A DNA stretch of 64,000 nt from Halothermothrix orenii H 168. Lineage in GTDB: Bacteria > Bacillota > Halanaerobiia > Halanaerobiales > Halothermotrichaceae. The translations under genes and the position numbers were made by a program. The notes under the pieces were generated by a model. The model had not been told where the DNA came from. It was given only the letters and a program-made list of their open reading frames with translations, and did no database searches. Location: positions 1,892,501 to 1,956,500 of the forward strand of contig NC_011899.1 of NCBI RefSeq assembly GCF_000020485.1, read 5' to 3'. Positions within the stretch are counted from its first letter, which is position 1. The number at the start of each line of letters is the position of its first letter. This document shows, piece by piece, positions 33,696 through 43,036 of the stretch.

Positions 33696-34550
33696 TCAGG
33701 CTTTATTCTGACTACCCAGCATTTTAATCTTCTCTTTAACTTTAGCTTTAATGGCGTCACGACCCGGCCCACAATATTTGCGGGGGTCATAGAGATCAGG
33801 CTTTTCATCAAATATTTCTTTTATTCTTTCTGTAAAGGCCTGCTGGAAATCGGTATTTACATTAACTTTATTGATTCCCAGCTTTACAGCCTTTTCTACA
33901 TCTTCAGTAGGAACACCGGAAGCACCGTGTAATACCAGCGGCATATCTAATTTAGATTTGATATCTGTTAAACGATCAAAATCAAGTTCAGGCTTACCCT
34001 TGTATACCCCATGAGCAGTACCAATAGCTATAGCCAGGGCATCTACCCCTGTTCTTTCCACAAATTCAACAGCCTCATCCGGGTCAGTATATGTAGCATC
34101 TTTTTCATCTACAGATACATTATCTTCAGTTCCACCTATTTTCCCAAGCTCAGCTTCAACACTAACTCCGACTGAATGGGCTGCTTCTACTACCTTTTTA
34201 ACCAGTCTTACATTTTCTTCAAAGGGATAGTGAGAGCCATCAATCATAACTGAAGAATAGCCATGCCTGATACACTTCATAACTACCTCAAAGCTGCTAC
34301 CATGGTCCAGGTGCAGCGCAACCGGAATAGTAGTATTTTTGGTGGCTGCTTCCACCATACCAATAACATAATCAATACCAATATATTTAATAGCACCTTC
34401 ACTGGTCTGTAAAATAAGTGGGGAATTCATCTCCTCAGCAGCTTCTATGATCCCCTGTAAAAATTCCAGATTATTAATGTTAAACCCACCAACTGCATAG
34501 CCTTCTTTGTTAGCTTTTTTGAGTATCTCTGCCATTGGAACTAAATTCAT
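33696..34550 (-). CDS. fba: Fructose-bisphosphate aldolase, class II
   Basis: 284 residues. Metal-binding residues are in 'VALHLDHGSSFEVVMKCI' near residue 80 and in 'AIAIGTAHGVYKGKPELD' near 175 and 'PLVLHGASGVPTEDVEKA' near 205; 'GFSSVMIDGSH'-like sequence reads 'GYSSVMIDGSHYPFEENV'. It splits fructose 1,6-bisphosphate in glycolysis and works in reverse in gluconeogenesis. AAGGAGGAAATAAGT precedes the ATG. It is monocistronic by the terminator at 33638. Confidence 0.94.
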   Translation of the reverse strand: MNLVPMAEILKKANKEGYAVGGFNINNLEFLQGIIEAAEEMNSPLILQTSEGAIKYIGIDYVIGMVEAATKNTTIPVALHLDHGSSFEVVMKCIRHGYSSVMIDGSHYPFEENVRLVKKVVEAAHSVGVSVEAELGKIGGTEDNVSVDEKDATYTDPDEAVEFVERTGVDALAIAIGTAHGVYKGKPELDFDRLTDIKSKLDMPLVLHGASGVPTEDVEKAVKLGINKVNVNTDFQQAFTERIKEIFDEKPDLYDPRKYCGPGRDAIKAKVKEKIKMLGSQNKA

Positions 34551-34609
34551 ACTTATTTCCTCCTTATAATTTTTATAATTTTATTTTATGTTGTAATTAT
34601 AATTTGGCC

Positions 34610-35260
34610 CTAAATATTTATTTTAGGATCCTTAGAGCTACCAGGCTTTTTACTCATTTTAATTATAACCTCATCCTTATTTTTTAACAGGTCAACATCT
34701 TCCCTGGTAGATGCTGGAACAACCAATGAAGAATTACAATTGTTACACAGCAACTGAATTTTATCTGAGAATAGATCTATATTTATATCATGACTCCCGC
34801 ATTCGCAGAACAAAGAACCCTCAGCTGCAATATCATGGAGATGGTCTAAAACCTCCAGCATGATTTCAGGATCATTAAAATCATCAAAACCCATTTCATT
34901 GGCAATAGAATTTAATTCTTCCTGCTGACGGTTAAGCTCCTCCCGTAGTAGTAAATAGGAACCATAATACCCCAGGTTTAACTCAGTGTTGGGACATACC
35001 AGGACATTAAGGTGGTTTTTTGTGAAAAATTCATCCCTGGGAATTACAGTTACATGTTCCCGGTCACATATAATACAGTAAAACTTAATAGAGATAAACT
35101 TCCGGCCCTTTCTTTTAAAAGAAACTTTCTGTCTACCACATTGACACTTTATCCGGTGGGTTTTATTGCCGGAAAGCTGAAATATATTCAACTGGTTGAC
35201 TTCCAGTCGCCCACAGGTGGGGCAACGCATAGCAAATGCGGAAGAATGTTCAATAACCAT
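34610..35260 (-). CDS. Uncharacterised protein with several zinc-ribbon cysteine pairs
   Basis: 216 residues, not recognised. Five cysteine pairs or near-pairs are visible: 'RCPTCG' (12), 'KCQCG' (38), 'YCIICD' (59), 'FCECGSHD' (about 150) and 'LCNNCN' (about 170), with a single Cys in between (VCPNTE). A helical, acidic stretch lies at 105-145. No signal peptide, so cytoplasmic. The ribosome site is weak (AGGTTGAT). A zinc-binding nucleic-acid or protein adaptor is plausible but unproved. It is 60 nt upstream of fba. Confidence 0.7.
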   Translation of the reverse strand: MVIEHSSAFAMRCPTCGRLEVNQLNIFQLSGNKTHRIKCQCGRQKVSFKRKGRKFISIKFYCIICDREHVTVIPRDEFFTKNHLNVLVCPNTELNLGYYGSYLLLREELNRQQEELNSIANEMGFDDFNDPEIMLEVLDHLHDIAAEGSLFCECGSHDINIDLFSDKIQLLCNNCNSSLVVPASTREDVDLLKNKDEVIIKMSKKPGSSKDPKINI

Positions 35261-35364
35261 ATTGTATCAACCTGATTAGTTACTAACCAGGTTTTCACCT
35301 CCTCACCCTTACTATTCTCCATATTTTTGAAAAATCCTTCTTATAATTAAATATTTTATTATCC

Positions 35365-35928
35365 TTATAAGTCCTTATGGATTTCAAGTATCAGCCCCCG
35401 GCCAACAATCAAAACTATATAATCCCCTGGTTTTAAAATCTTTAACTTGCCTATTCCAGAGGTTATACCCTCTCTCCAGTTGAAGAACTCTGGCATATCA
35501 ATATCAGATCTATCCTGGTTAAACTTCTTCAGGTATAATTTTTTATTTTCATAATCAACTTCCGTAACAAAACCTTCAATTACATTATAGTAGACCCTTA
35601 ATTCTCCAGGAAGACCTTTATCATCAAGGGTCAATACCCCCCACTGATACCGCTCCTGCCCCGGAGGCAGGCATGCTGTCAGGGATGATTTGTGTCCATT
35701 ATAGTAAATATTAACCTCATCCTTAATCTGGTAAGTTTCTGAATTAATCTGGATGGTATTATTCTGGAGATTAACCTCTTTTATGTAACCCTCAATTATA
35801 TTAGAGGCATAAACACTGGCTGATAAACAAAACAGTACACAGAATACTGCTAATAACCCCATAAAAAAATAAATGTTGTCAGTCCTTAAAGACAGGGGTG
35901 TTTTTTTTCTAAAATGTTGAGCATTCAT
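35365..35928 (-). CDS. Secreted protein with two related beta-repeats
   Basis: 187 residues from the ATG at 35928 (GGGAGGGGGA six bases upstream). After an N-terminal membrane segment or signal (about residues 18-42, cut near VYASN) come two similar units: 'IIEGYIKEVNLQNNTIQI' near 44 and 'VIEGFVTEVDYENKKLYL' near 110, each an OB- or SH3-like strand pair. A third strand set ends the protein. Function unknown. Exported or membrane-anchored, with no obvious partner among its neighbours. Confidence 0.7.
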   Translation of the reverse strand: MNAQHFRKKTPLSLRTDNIYFFMGLLAVFCVLFCLSASVYASNIIEGYIKEVNLQNNTIQINSETYQIKDEVNIYYNGHKSSLTACLPPGQERYQWGVLTLDDKGLPGELRVYYNVIEGFVTEVDYENKKLYLKKFNQDRSDIDMPEFFNWREGITSGIGKLKILKPGDYIVLIVGRGLILEIHKDL

Positions 35929-36035
35929 AAGTAATCCCCCTCCCGGGTCTGTTATTACCATTATTACCCGGGTAAGGGGGTTTTATACCTGAAAACAAGT
36001 ATTAATTTTTATAGTTAACTCTTTGGCTTCTATAG

Positions 36036-36749
36036 TTAACTATTTAACTTCAGATACTCGAAAAGACCTGCCAGGCTTCCCTGCCAGTCTGGTTCAGGAA
36101 TAGTTGAATTACCTCTTTCTATTAAATTATCCTTGATCAGATAAGTCTTTATTCCCAGTCTACCGGCTACCATATCTTCCTCAACATCATTACCCACCAT
36201 ATAGCAACGGGAAGGGGTGGCTCCGATATTTTTCAGTATTTCCTTATAGTATTTCAGGTTCGGTTTGCAATAATGCATATTATTATAATGGGTGATAAAA
36301 TCAAAGTCATCGGCTTTAAGTCCAGACCAACTCAAGCGTTCTCTAATTGCTTCCGGTGGAAAAACAGGGTTAGTAGCCAGAACCAGACCATAACCCTTTT
36401 TCTTTAACATTTCAATTATTTTACAGGAAGTATTATCAACTTCTAATCCTTCCCCCAGATATGGAAACCGTTCCCTGTAAAACTTATCAAACCTGGCCAT
36501 AATCTCCTCCGGGTTATTTACTTCTAGTAATTTAAAAAAAGATTCTTCAAAAACTACCCTGTTTACTTTTTGGCCATCATTATTGATCATATCTTCAGTA
36601 GACTTCATTAGTATTTTAATAAATTCCTCCGGTGAAGCCAGATCTAAAAATTCCCTGGTCAAGGCTTTAAAGTATTTTTTTAAAAATATATCAAAATCAA
36701 TGGGTAATAGAGTACCGTCCAGGTCAAATAAAAAATACTGTCTTTTAAT
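36036..36749 (-). CDS. HAD-superfamily phosphatase, apparent AUU start
   Basis: 237 residues if started at the ATT at 36749. HAD motif I 'FDLDGTLLP' lies at residues 7-15, motif II is 'LVLATNPVFPP' near 120, and motif III/IV 'CKPNLKYYKEIL' with 'YMVGNDVEEDMVAG' near 180. The first ATG/GTG/TTG in this frame lies after motif I, so it cannot be the true start. The only codon with a good ribosome site (GGGGTGAT, three to four bases away) is ATT. A one-base sequencing error in the A4 run just after it would instead give a GTG start (VILLKRQYF...). Substrate unknown. It follows pyrG by 27 nt. Confidence 0.8.
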   Translation of the reverse strand: MKRQYFLFDLDGTLLPIDFDIFLKKYFKALTREFLDLASPEEFIKILMKSTEDMINNDGQKVNRVVFEESFFKLLEVNNPEEIMARFDKFYRERFPYLGEGLEVDNTSCKIIEMLKKKGYGLVLATNPVFPPEAIRERLSWSGLKADDFDFITHYNNMHYCKPNLKYYKEILKNIGATPSRCYMVGNDVEEDMVAGRLGIKTYLIKDNLIERGNSTIPEPDWQGSLAGLFEYLKLNS

Positions 36750-36776
36750 AGTATCACCCCACTTACTGGTCTAATT

Positions 36777-38390
<1,614 letters not shown>

Positions 38391-38408
38391 TCATTCCCTC
38401 CTCCTGAA

Positions 38409-38564
38409 TTATAAAATATTCTTCACCAGAGTAAAACCAAGAAATATACCGATTATTCCTGCAACCCCTGCCAGATTTGGAGGGGCAGGTATGGGTAATT
38501 TAACAAAAGAAAATAGAGCACCGACTATCATCCCGGACAATAATGATAATAGAACTTCCTTCAT
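38409..38564 (-). CDS. XapX-type small membrane protein
   Basis: 51 residues beginning MKEVLLSLLSGMIVGALFSF; two short membrane helices around the motif 'KLPIPAPPNLAGVAGIIGIF', which is typical of XapX (DUF1427) proteins. AGGGGGG precedes the ATG by seven bases. Function is not known; related genes often stand near xanthosine or other purine genes. Here it lies between a strong promoter and pyrG, 24 nt apart. Confidence 0.75.
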   Translation of the reverse strand: MKEVLLSLLSGMIVGALFSFVKLPIPAPPNLAGVAGIIGIFLGFTLVKNIL

Positions 38565-38589
38565 GTAAAAACCCCCCTAGCAACTGAAC

Positions 38590-38618
38590 ATTATACAACA
38601 AAATTACTCCTGTGATAA
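38590..38618 (-). promoter_or_regulatory. Predicted sigma A-type promoter of the XapX-pyrG unit
   Basis: TTATCA and a perfect TATAAT are separated by 17 nt on the minus strand; transcription would begin about 20 nt before the XapX start codon. Confidence 0.65.
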
Positions 38619-38686
38619 CAGTTATCCTTATGTCATTTATTTCCCAGAGTCTTAATAGTTAAGTTCCAGGACTTTATTATAATTTT

Positions 38687-39115
38687 TTACTCACTTATTT
38701 CTAAAAAAATAGAAAGGCTGTATTTTCCAGAATACCTGCCACCTATAAAGAGTTCATATTCTATATGGAGTTCTCCCCCACTCTTGTTTAGACTACAGTT
38801 AATTTCCTCTGTTTTTGTCTTAATTGCTACCTGCCTGTTATCAATCCTCAGCCAACCTTCCAGGGTTTGTCCACTCATAAAGACCTGCTTTGCTGGAGCC
38901 GGTCTACCCCTTTTAATTAAAACTCTATCCTTTGATTTTTTGATTTTAACTGTAGTTCTGGCCCCATCCAGGCCTTCGGAATAGTCCCGGTAGACCAGGT
39001 AGTAGCTATCATCCTTCAAATAAAAATTTCCCTGGCCTTCATATTCTATTTTATCCTGAAAACCATCTACCAGAGTATGTTTGTTTTTAATTCTAATATT
39101 GACAGGGTGGCCCAT
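38687..39115 (-). CDS. DUF1934 beta-barrel protein (YwiB-like)
   Basis: 142 residues, almost all beta strands: 'GNFYLKDDSYYLVYRDYSEG' near residue 28 and 'RTTVKIKKSKDRVLIKRGR' near 52 fit DUF1934, whose Bacillus member YwiB folds as a lipocalin-like barrel. Ligand and role unknown. AAAAGGAGG lies six bases before the ATG. YwiB is near pyrG in Bacillus too, which supports the family call. Confidence 0.75.
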   Translation of the reverse strand: MGHPVNIRIKNKHTLVDGFQDKIEYEGQGNFYLKDDSYYLVYRDYSEGLDGARTTVKIKKSKDRVLIKRGRPAPAKQVFMSGQTLEGWLRIDNRQVAIKTKTEEINCSLNKSGGELHIEYELFIGGRYSGKYSLSIFLEISE

Positions 39116-39142
39116 TTAAAGCCTCCTTTTTCTGCCAAAAAT

Positions 39143-39177
39143 AAAAAGCCACAGTAACGGGCAAAGCCTACTGTGGC
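39143..39177 (-). terminator. Terminator upstream of the DUF1934 gene / downstream region
   Basis: GCCACAGTA/TACTGTGGC stem with a 12-base loop and TTTTTATTTTT on the minus strand. It lies after the flavodoxin-like gene. Confidence 0.8.
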
Positions 39178-39225
39178 GCCTCCTATATTATATACTATCC
39201 GTTATGTATTTACAAGAGGAAATCA

Positions 39226-39627
39226 TTAAAGCTTTTCACCAAACCTGACAGCCTCACCCCGGTTCTTCAAACTGGCGAAGTTTTTAACAAAACAACCAAG
39301 CTTCTCCAGCTCAGCCATTACCTTTTTTAATGCTGTTGTAGTTGCAAAAAATCTGGGAGTAACAAAGGCCATGGCTGTTTTCCCGGCCGTCCGTTTACAT
39401 TCCCTTAGATAGGGGGGTAAGTCTTTACCAATCTTCCCCTTGAAAATTCCCCGTGTTGGACTGCCCACCAGTATCAAATCATAGGGGAAAAAGGATACAA
39501 CCCGTCCCCTGTCCCGGGTACTGAGAATATCAACCTGATGTCCGTTTTTCCTGGCCCCTTCTGCTATCCCTCTGGCAATTTCCTCTATATTACCTTCTTC
39601 AGAATGGATAATCAATATTTTCTGCAA
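39226..39627 (-). CDS. Flavodoxin-like protein
   Basis: 133 residues from the TTG at 39627 (GGGGGTGG five bases upstream). Flavodoxin fold: phosphate loop 'IIHSEEGNIEEIARGIAEGA' near residue 5, in which the usual Thr/Ser-rich loop is altered, and 'LILVGSPTRGIFKGKI' near 52. It probably binds FMN and moves electrons, but the atypical phosphate loop leaves cofactor binding open. Transcribed alone by the terminator at 39143. Confidence 0.75.
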   Translation of the reverse strand: MQKILIIHSEEGNIEEIARGIAEGARKNGHQVDILSTRDRGRVVSFFPYDLILVGSPTRGIFKGKIGKDLPPYLRECKRTAGKTAMAFVTPRFFATTTALKKVMAELEKLGCFVKNFASLKNRGEAVRFGEKL

Positions 39628-39920
39628 AAAAGCCACCCCCATATATTATATAAATTTAATTAAATAGTAGAAATATATAACTAAAATGTATAACTACAGG
39701 TATAACAATATAAATATAAAACTAAATACAAAAAAATCTAAAATATTAAACAAAATAGGAGTAAAAACAAATTTTAAACACTACTTCTACATTTATGCCA
39801 TCTCGTAAATTATACCATATTTATATGTTTTTTTAAATATGGGGAAGGGCTTTTTCCAAAATTAGTGAATATATAGTTTCCCGGTATCAACAAATTATGT
39901 TACAACTTAATAAAATTTAT
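39628..39920. other. Gene-free, AT-rich stretch upstream of the flavodoxin-like gene
   Basis: About 290 nt with many A and T tracts and no open frame with a ribosome site. No palindrome or RNA element was recognised. Confidence 0.35.
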
Positions 39921-40004
39921 AAAAAAAAGGAAAACCCGGGCCGGCTCCTGTTACTCCTGGCAAAATAAATAGATTATTCACCAGAGAACCAGGAAAAGGC
40001 CCGG
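39921..40004 (-). terminator. Long-stem terminator after the sufC-sufB pair
   Basis: Outer arms CCGGGCC/GGCCCGG (39936..39942 with 39998..40004) enclose an inner CCTGG/CCAGG stem; on the minus strand the structure is followed by GTTTTCCTTTTTTTT. Confidence 0.7.
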
Positions 40005-40024
40005 AACTTGCCGACACTAAAAAA

Positions 40025-40975
40025 CTACCTGAGCATACCATTGACAATTAAATCTGTGGCTTCATCCTCACTCAAACCTCTGGCAATCAATGTTTCCAGC
40101 TGTTTCTGGTTTATTCTACCGATACTGGCTTCATGGGATAGCTCAGCCAGATCATTATTGACTTTTATAATGGGAATAGCACTTACCTCTGCCTCCCCCT
40201 TAACCGCTTCCACACAATCAATATGGCCTTTAACATTGGGAGCATTACCATAAGCTTCACCAATGACCTCACTGACGGTCTGGTCAGCTGCAAAAACCCT
40301 GGTCTTGGCCAGACCCTTACTTCCTTCTTCATTCAAATTTAACCTTTCTTTTATTTTGATGCTATCGGTTTCCTTACCATAAACCTTACTTATTAATTTA
40401 CTGGCAGATTTTTTAGCCTGGTCAACTTCAATATCCACATCAAGTTTACCAACCCGTCCCTTGACCAGCTTAAACTCACTGAAAAAATAGGCTCCTTCAT
40501 CAAGTTTGGCCCTGGTTTTAGGGATAACCTCCACTCCGGCTTCCTGCCCATGATAATGAACCTCTTCATAGGTTAGAATTGCGTTTTTTTTCAGATGGAT
40601 ATCAGCATCCATTTTATGAATAACTTTTTTAGCTTTGGGAAAACTGCAGTGGGCTAACAGGTGAACCTCGGCATCCTCCCCGACCACATACTCAGCCTGA
40701 ATATACTGTAGCCCCTCTTTATGGGTTACCCCGAAACACATATGCATCGGTTTTTTAAACCGGGCTCCATCGGCAATCTCAATCCTGACCTTGACCCCAT
40801 CATCCTGTGGTTCAGTATCTATTTTTAAACCCTCAACTTCATTAACACCAACCACCCGGTTGGCATTTATCAAAAGAAAGCCCCCGTCTTCTTCACTGAA
40901 GACAGAACCATCACCACCACTTTTCTCAAAGGCATCTACCAGCATTTTAAATTCTTCATCAAAACTAAGCTTCAA
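40025..40975 (-). CDS. sufB: SufB/SufD-family Fe-S cluster scaffold (SmsB-like)
   Basis: 316 residues from the TTG at 40975, after GGGGGTGAGATTA; this start overlaps the sufC stop by 11 bases. It has the SufBD beta-helix core with 'CVEAVKGEAEVSAIPIIKVN' and the C-terminal 'ASIGRINQKQLETLIARGLS'. At 316 residues it is shorter than SufB and SufD of the full SUF system. No second SufB/D, SufS or SufU gene is adjacent, so the pair matches the minimal SmsCB type found in strict anaerobes. It assembles Fe-S clusters with the SufC ATPase. Confidence 0.88.
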   Translation of the reverse strand: MKLSFDEEFKMLVDAFEKSGGDGSVFSEEDGGFLLINANRVVGVNEVEGLKIDTEPQDDGVKVRIEIADGARFKKPMHMCFGVTHKEGLQYIQAEYVVGEDAEVHLLAHCSFPKAKKVIHKMDADIHLKKNAILTYEEVHYHGQEAGVEVIPKTRAKLDEGAYFFSEFKLVKGRVGKLDVDIEVDQAKKSASKLISKVYGKETDSIKIKERLNLNEEGSKGLAKTRVFAADQTVSEVIGEAYGNAPNVKGHIDCVEAVKGEAEVSAIPIIKVNNDLAELSHEASIGRINQKQLETLIARGLSEDEATDLIVNGMLR

Positions 40976-41690
40976 TAATCTCACCCCCTTCATCCACAAA
41001 AGCACAGCTATCACATTTATCTTCGTAAAATTCCTGAATATCTCCGGGAGCACCTTCGCGATAGGCCACCCCATTACAGATTAAATAAGCATAATCCATA
41101 CTTTTTAACATGATATTATTATGGGTTATAACTACGACAATACTGCCATTCTTCTTTAAGTGGTCCACCACCTGAACGACTTTTTCATATGAACCAATAT
41201 CGATACCGGAATCAGGTTCATCAAGGATTACGACCTCCGGTTTGACCATTAAAACTGAAGCCATTTCAACCCTTTTCCGTTCTCCACCACTTAAACTATC
41301 ATCTATCTCCCGGTTTAGATATCGCTCAGGATCAAGTCCAACAAGCTTTAAATATTCCCCGGCTTCTTCATGAGAATAGCGGTTGCCTAGGGTTAAAAAA
41401 TCTTTAATACTCAGACCTTCAAAACGGGCCGGTTCCTGCCAGGCGAGGGTTATTCCCCTTTTAGCCCTTTCATAAACAGAAAGGGGGGTTATATCTTCCC
41501 CTCCAAAAATAATCTTACCTTTATCCGGTTTATATCTCTCTAACCCCATCAAAAGATAAGCAATAGAGCTTTTACCAGCTCCGTTCTGCCCGATTATCCC
41601 ATAAGCTTTACCCTTTTCAAAACTGAGATTTAACCCCCTTAATACCTGTTTATGACCAAGGGTCAGGAAAACATTTTCTACCGTGAGCAT
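40965..41690 (-). CDS. sufC: Fe-S assembly ATPase SufC (SmsC-like)
   Basis: 241 residues. ABC ATPase with Walker A 'GQNGAGKSSIAYLLMG' near residue 34, signature 'LSGGERKRVEMASVLM' near 130 and Walker B 'PEVVILDEPDSGIDIGS' near 150. Soluble partner of the SufB-type scaffold encoded next. AGGTGATAATAT precedes the ATG. Confidence 0.95.
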   Translation of the reverse strand: MLTVENVFLTLGHKQVLRGLNLSFEKGKAYGIIGQNGAGKSSIAYLLMGLERYKPDKGKIIFGGEDITPLSVYERAKRGITLAWQEPARFEGLSIKDFLTLGNRYSHEEAGEYLKLVGLDPERYLNREIDDSLSGGERKRVEMASVLMVKPEVVILDEPDSGIDIGSYEKVVQVVDHLKKNGSIVVVITHNNIMLKSMDYAYLICNGVAYREGAPGDIQEFYEDKCDSCAFVDEGGEIIEA

Positions 41691-41786
41691 ATATTATCAC
41701 CTGCCTTTTTTATTACTTATAGTTGCTATAAAACAGGGCCTGAAACCAGAAAAATTAACTATAAAAAAACCCTGGATAAAACAATA

Positions 41787-41811
41787 AGCAGGGAATTACC
41801 ATCCCCTGCCT
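41787..41811 (-). terminator. Terminator after trxA
   Basis: GCAGGGGA/TTCCCTGC arms (one mismatch) with a short loop and TTATTGTTTT on the minus strand, about 8 nt after the trxA stop. Confidence 0.7.
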
Positions 41812-41817
41812 ACCATT

Positions 41818-42138
41818 TTATTCTATACCCAGTTTTTTTACAAGGGTGTTTTTTGGCATATAACCGGTAACCTGTTTTTTTACCTTACCATTTTCAAAGA
41901 GAATTATTGTCGGTATGCTCATAACCCCATAACGGCTTGCGGTCGACTGATTTTCATCAACATTCAGTTTGCAAACCTTAACTTTATCACTGTATTCCCT
42001 GGCAATCTTTTTTATAACCGGTGTTAACATCCGGCAGGGGGCACACCATTCAGCCCAGAAATCAACCACCACAGGTTTATCGGACTTTAAAACCTCCCTG
42101 CTAAAATTACCATCAGTTACATCCACTGGTCTACTCAT
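41818..42138 (-). CDS. trxA: Thioredoxin
   Basis: 106 residues with the redox motif 'WAEWCAPCRMLTPVI' (CAPC rather than the common CGPC) and the cis-Pro loop 'YGVMSIPTIILFENG'. Reduces protein disulfides in the cytoplasm. GGGGAGGAATTTAA lies before the ATG. No thioredoxin reductase gene is in the window. Confidence 0.95.
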   Translation of the reverse strand: MSRPVDVTDGNFSREVLKSDKPVVVDFWAEWCAPCRMLTPVIKKIAREYSDKVKVCKLNVDENQSTASRYGVMSIPTIILFENGKVKKQVTGYMPKNTLVKKLGIE

Positions 42139-42257
42139 TTAAATTCCTCCCCTTTTAGATTTTTATTATCTCTATTAAAAATGGTCTTTACTACCTGACA
42201 TTGCGCAAATATGAACAAATGCCAGTCAAAAAATAACCTGTAATTGTATAATCAGAT

Positions 42258-42902
42258 TTAAACTTCTTTTATTTTATTTAAAATAACCTGGGCCGGAACA
42301 GCTCCAACCTGTTCTGCAGCACCATCATTAATAACTGTTTTAGGAACCCCGGATACATTATATTTTTCTGATAAGTCCCTGAATTCAATAGCTTCAATCA
42401 TCTCACCCCTGACTTTGGGGTTAAGCATAGCCATCTGGTGAGCAACCCTGACAGCCCTGGGGCAATAGGGACAGGTCGGAGTAATAAATACCTGAAGACG
42501 AACATCTTTATCAATAGCTTTGATTTGTTCTTTAATATCATCTCCAAGGTCCCGGGGGCCATTATTTGAAATGTCAATAATATCCTCTATTAAGGTGTTA
42601 AACTCATAACCGGAGGGGATACCATAAAAATGAACACCTAAATCTTCCCCCTCATCATCCACGAATACAATAGCCGGTGCCCTATTTATTCCCAGCCTCT
42701 CAGCTTCTTCTTCTCCAAGATTGTTAACTGTCAGATTAATTCTGTCATCCAGTGATGAGATTTCATCCAAAATTTCCCTGGTATCTTCACAGTACTCACA
42801 GGCATCACCATCTGTAAAGAAATGAATATTAACATCTCCCTCAAGGTTCTCACTGAATAACTCTTTAATTCTCTCTTTGTCTTCACTACCGATTTTGGCC
42901 AT
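42258..42902 (-). CDS. Glutaredoxin-like protein disulfide oxidoreductase (two thioredoxin folds)
   Basis: 214 residues from the ATG at 42902 (GGAGAGTG eight bases upstream). Two thioredoxin units: N-terminal CEYC in 'TDGDACEYCEDTREIL' and C-terminal CPYC in 'ITPTCPYCPRAVRVAH', each with a cis-Pro loop ('INRAPAIVFVDDEG' and 'SGVPKTVINDGAAE'). This is the PDO family of thermophiles and anaerobes, thought to handle cytoplasmic disulfide exchange. It is upstream of trxA on the same strand, 120 nt apart. Confidence 0.88.
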   Translation of the reverse strand: MAKIGSEDKERIKELFSENLEGDVNIHFFTDGDACEYCEDTREILDEISSLDDRINLTVNNLGEEEAERLGINRAPAIVFVDDEGEDLGVHFYGIPSGYEFNTLIEDIIDISNNGPRDLGDDIKEQIKAIDKDVRLQVFITPTCPYCPRAVRVAHQMAMLNPKVRGEMIEAIEFRDLSEKYNVSGVPKTVINDGAAEQVGAVPAQVILNKIKEV

Positions 42903-42999
42903 CTTTATTTCACTCTCCTTATGCTTTCTATTCACTTCATATTATAAACCATATCAATAATTTTAATGTTAAATAATTTACAAACCCTTAAATTTAAAT

Positions 43000-43030
43000 A
43001 AAAAACCGGCCAGGTAACCCCCTGACCGGT
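43000..43030 (-). terminator. Terminator after the M18 aminopeptidase
   Basis: ACCGGTCAGG/CCTGGCCGGT (one G-U pair) with a six-base loop and T6 on the minus strand, seven nt past the stop. Confidence 0.8.
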
Positions 43031-43036
43031 AATTAT

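Noticed and set aside
39921-40004. Small non-coding RNA between the flavodoxin-like gene and sufB
   Set aside because: The structure ends in a T run directly after sufB and is fully explained as its terminator.
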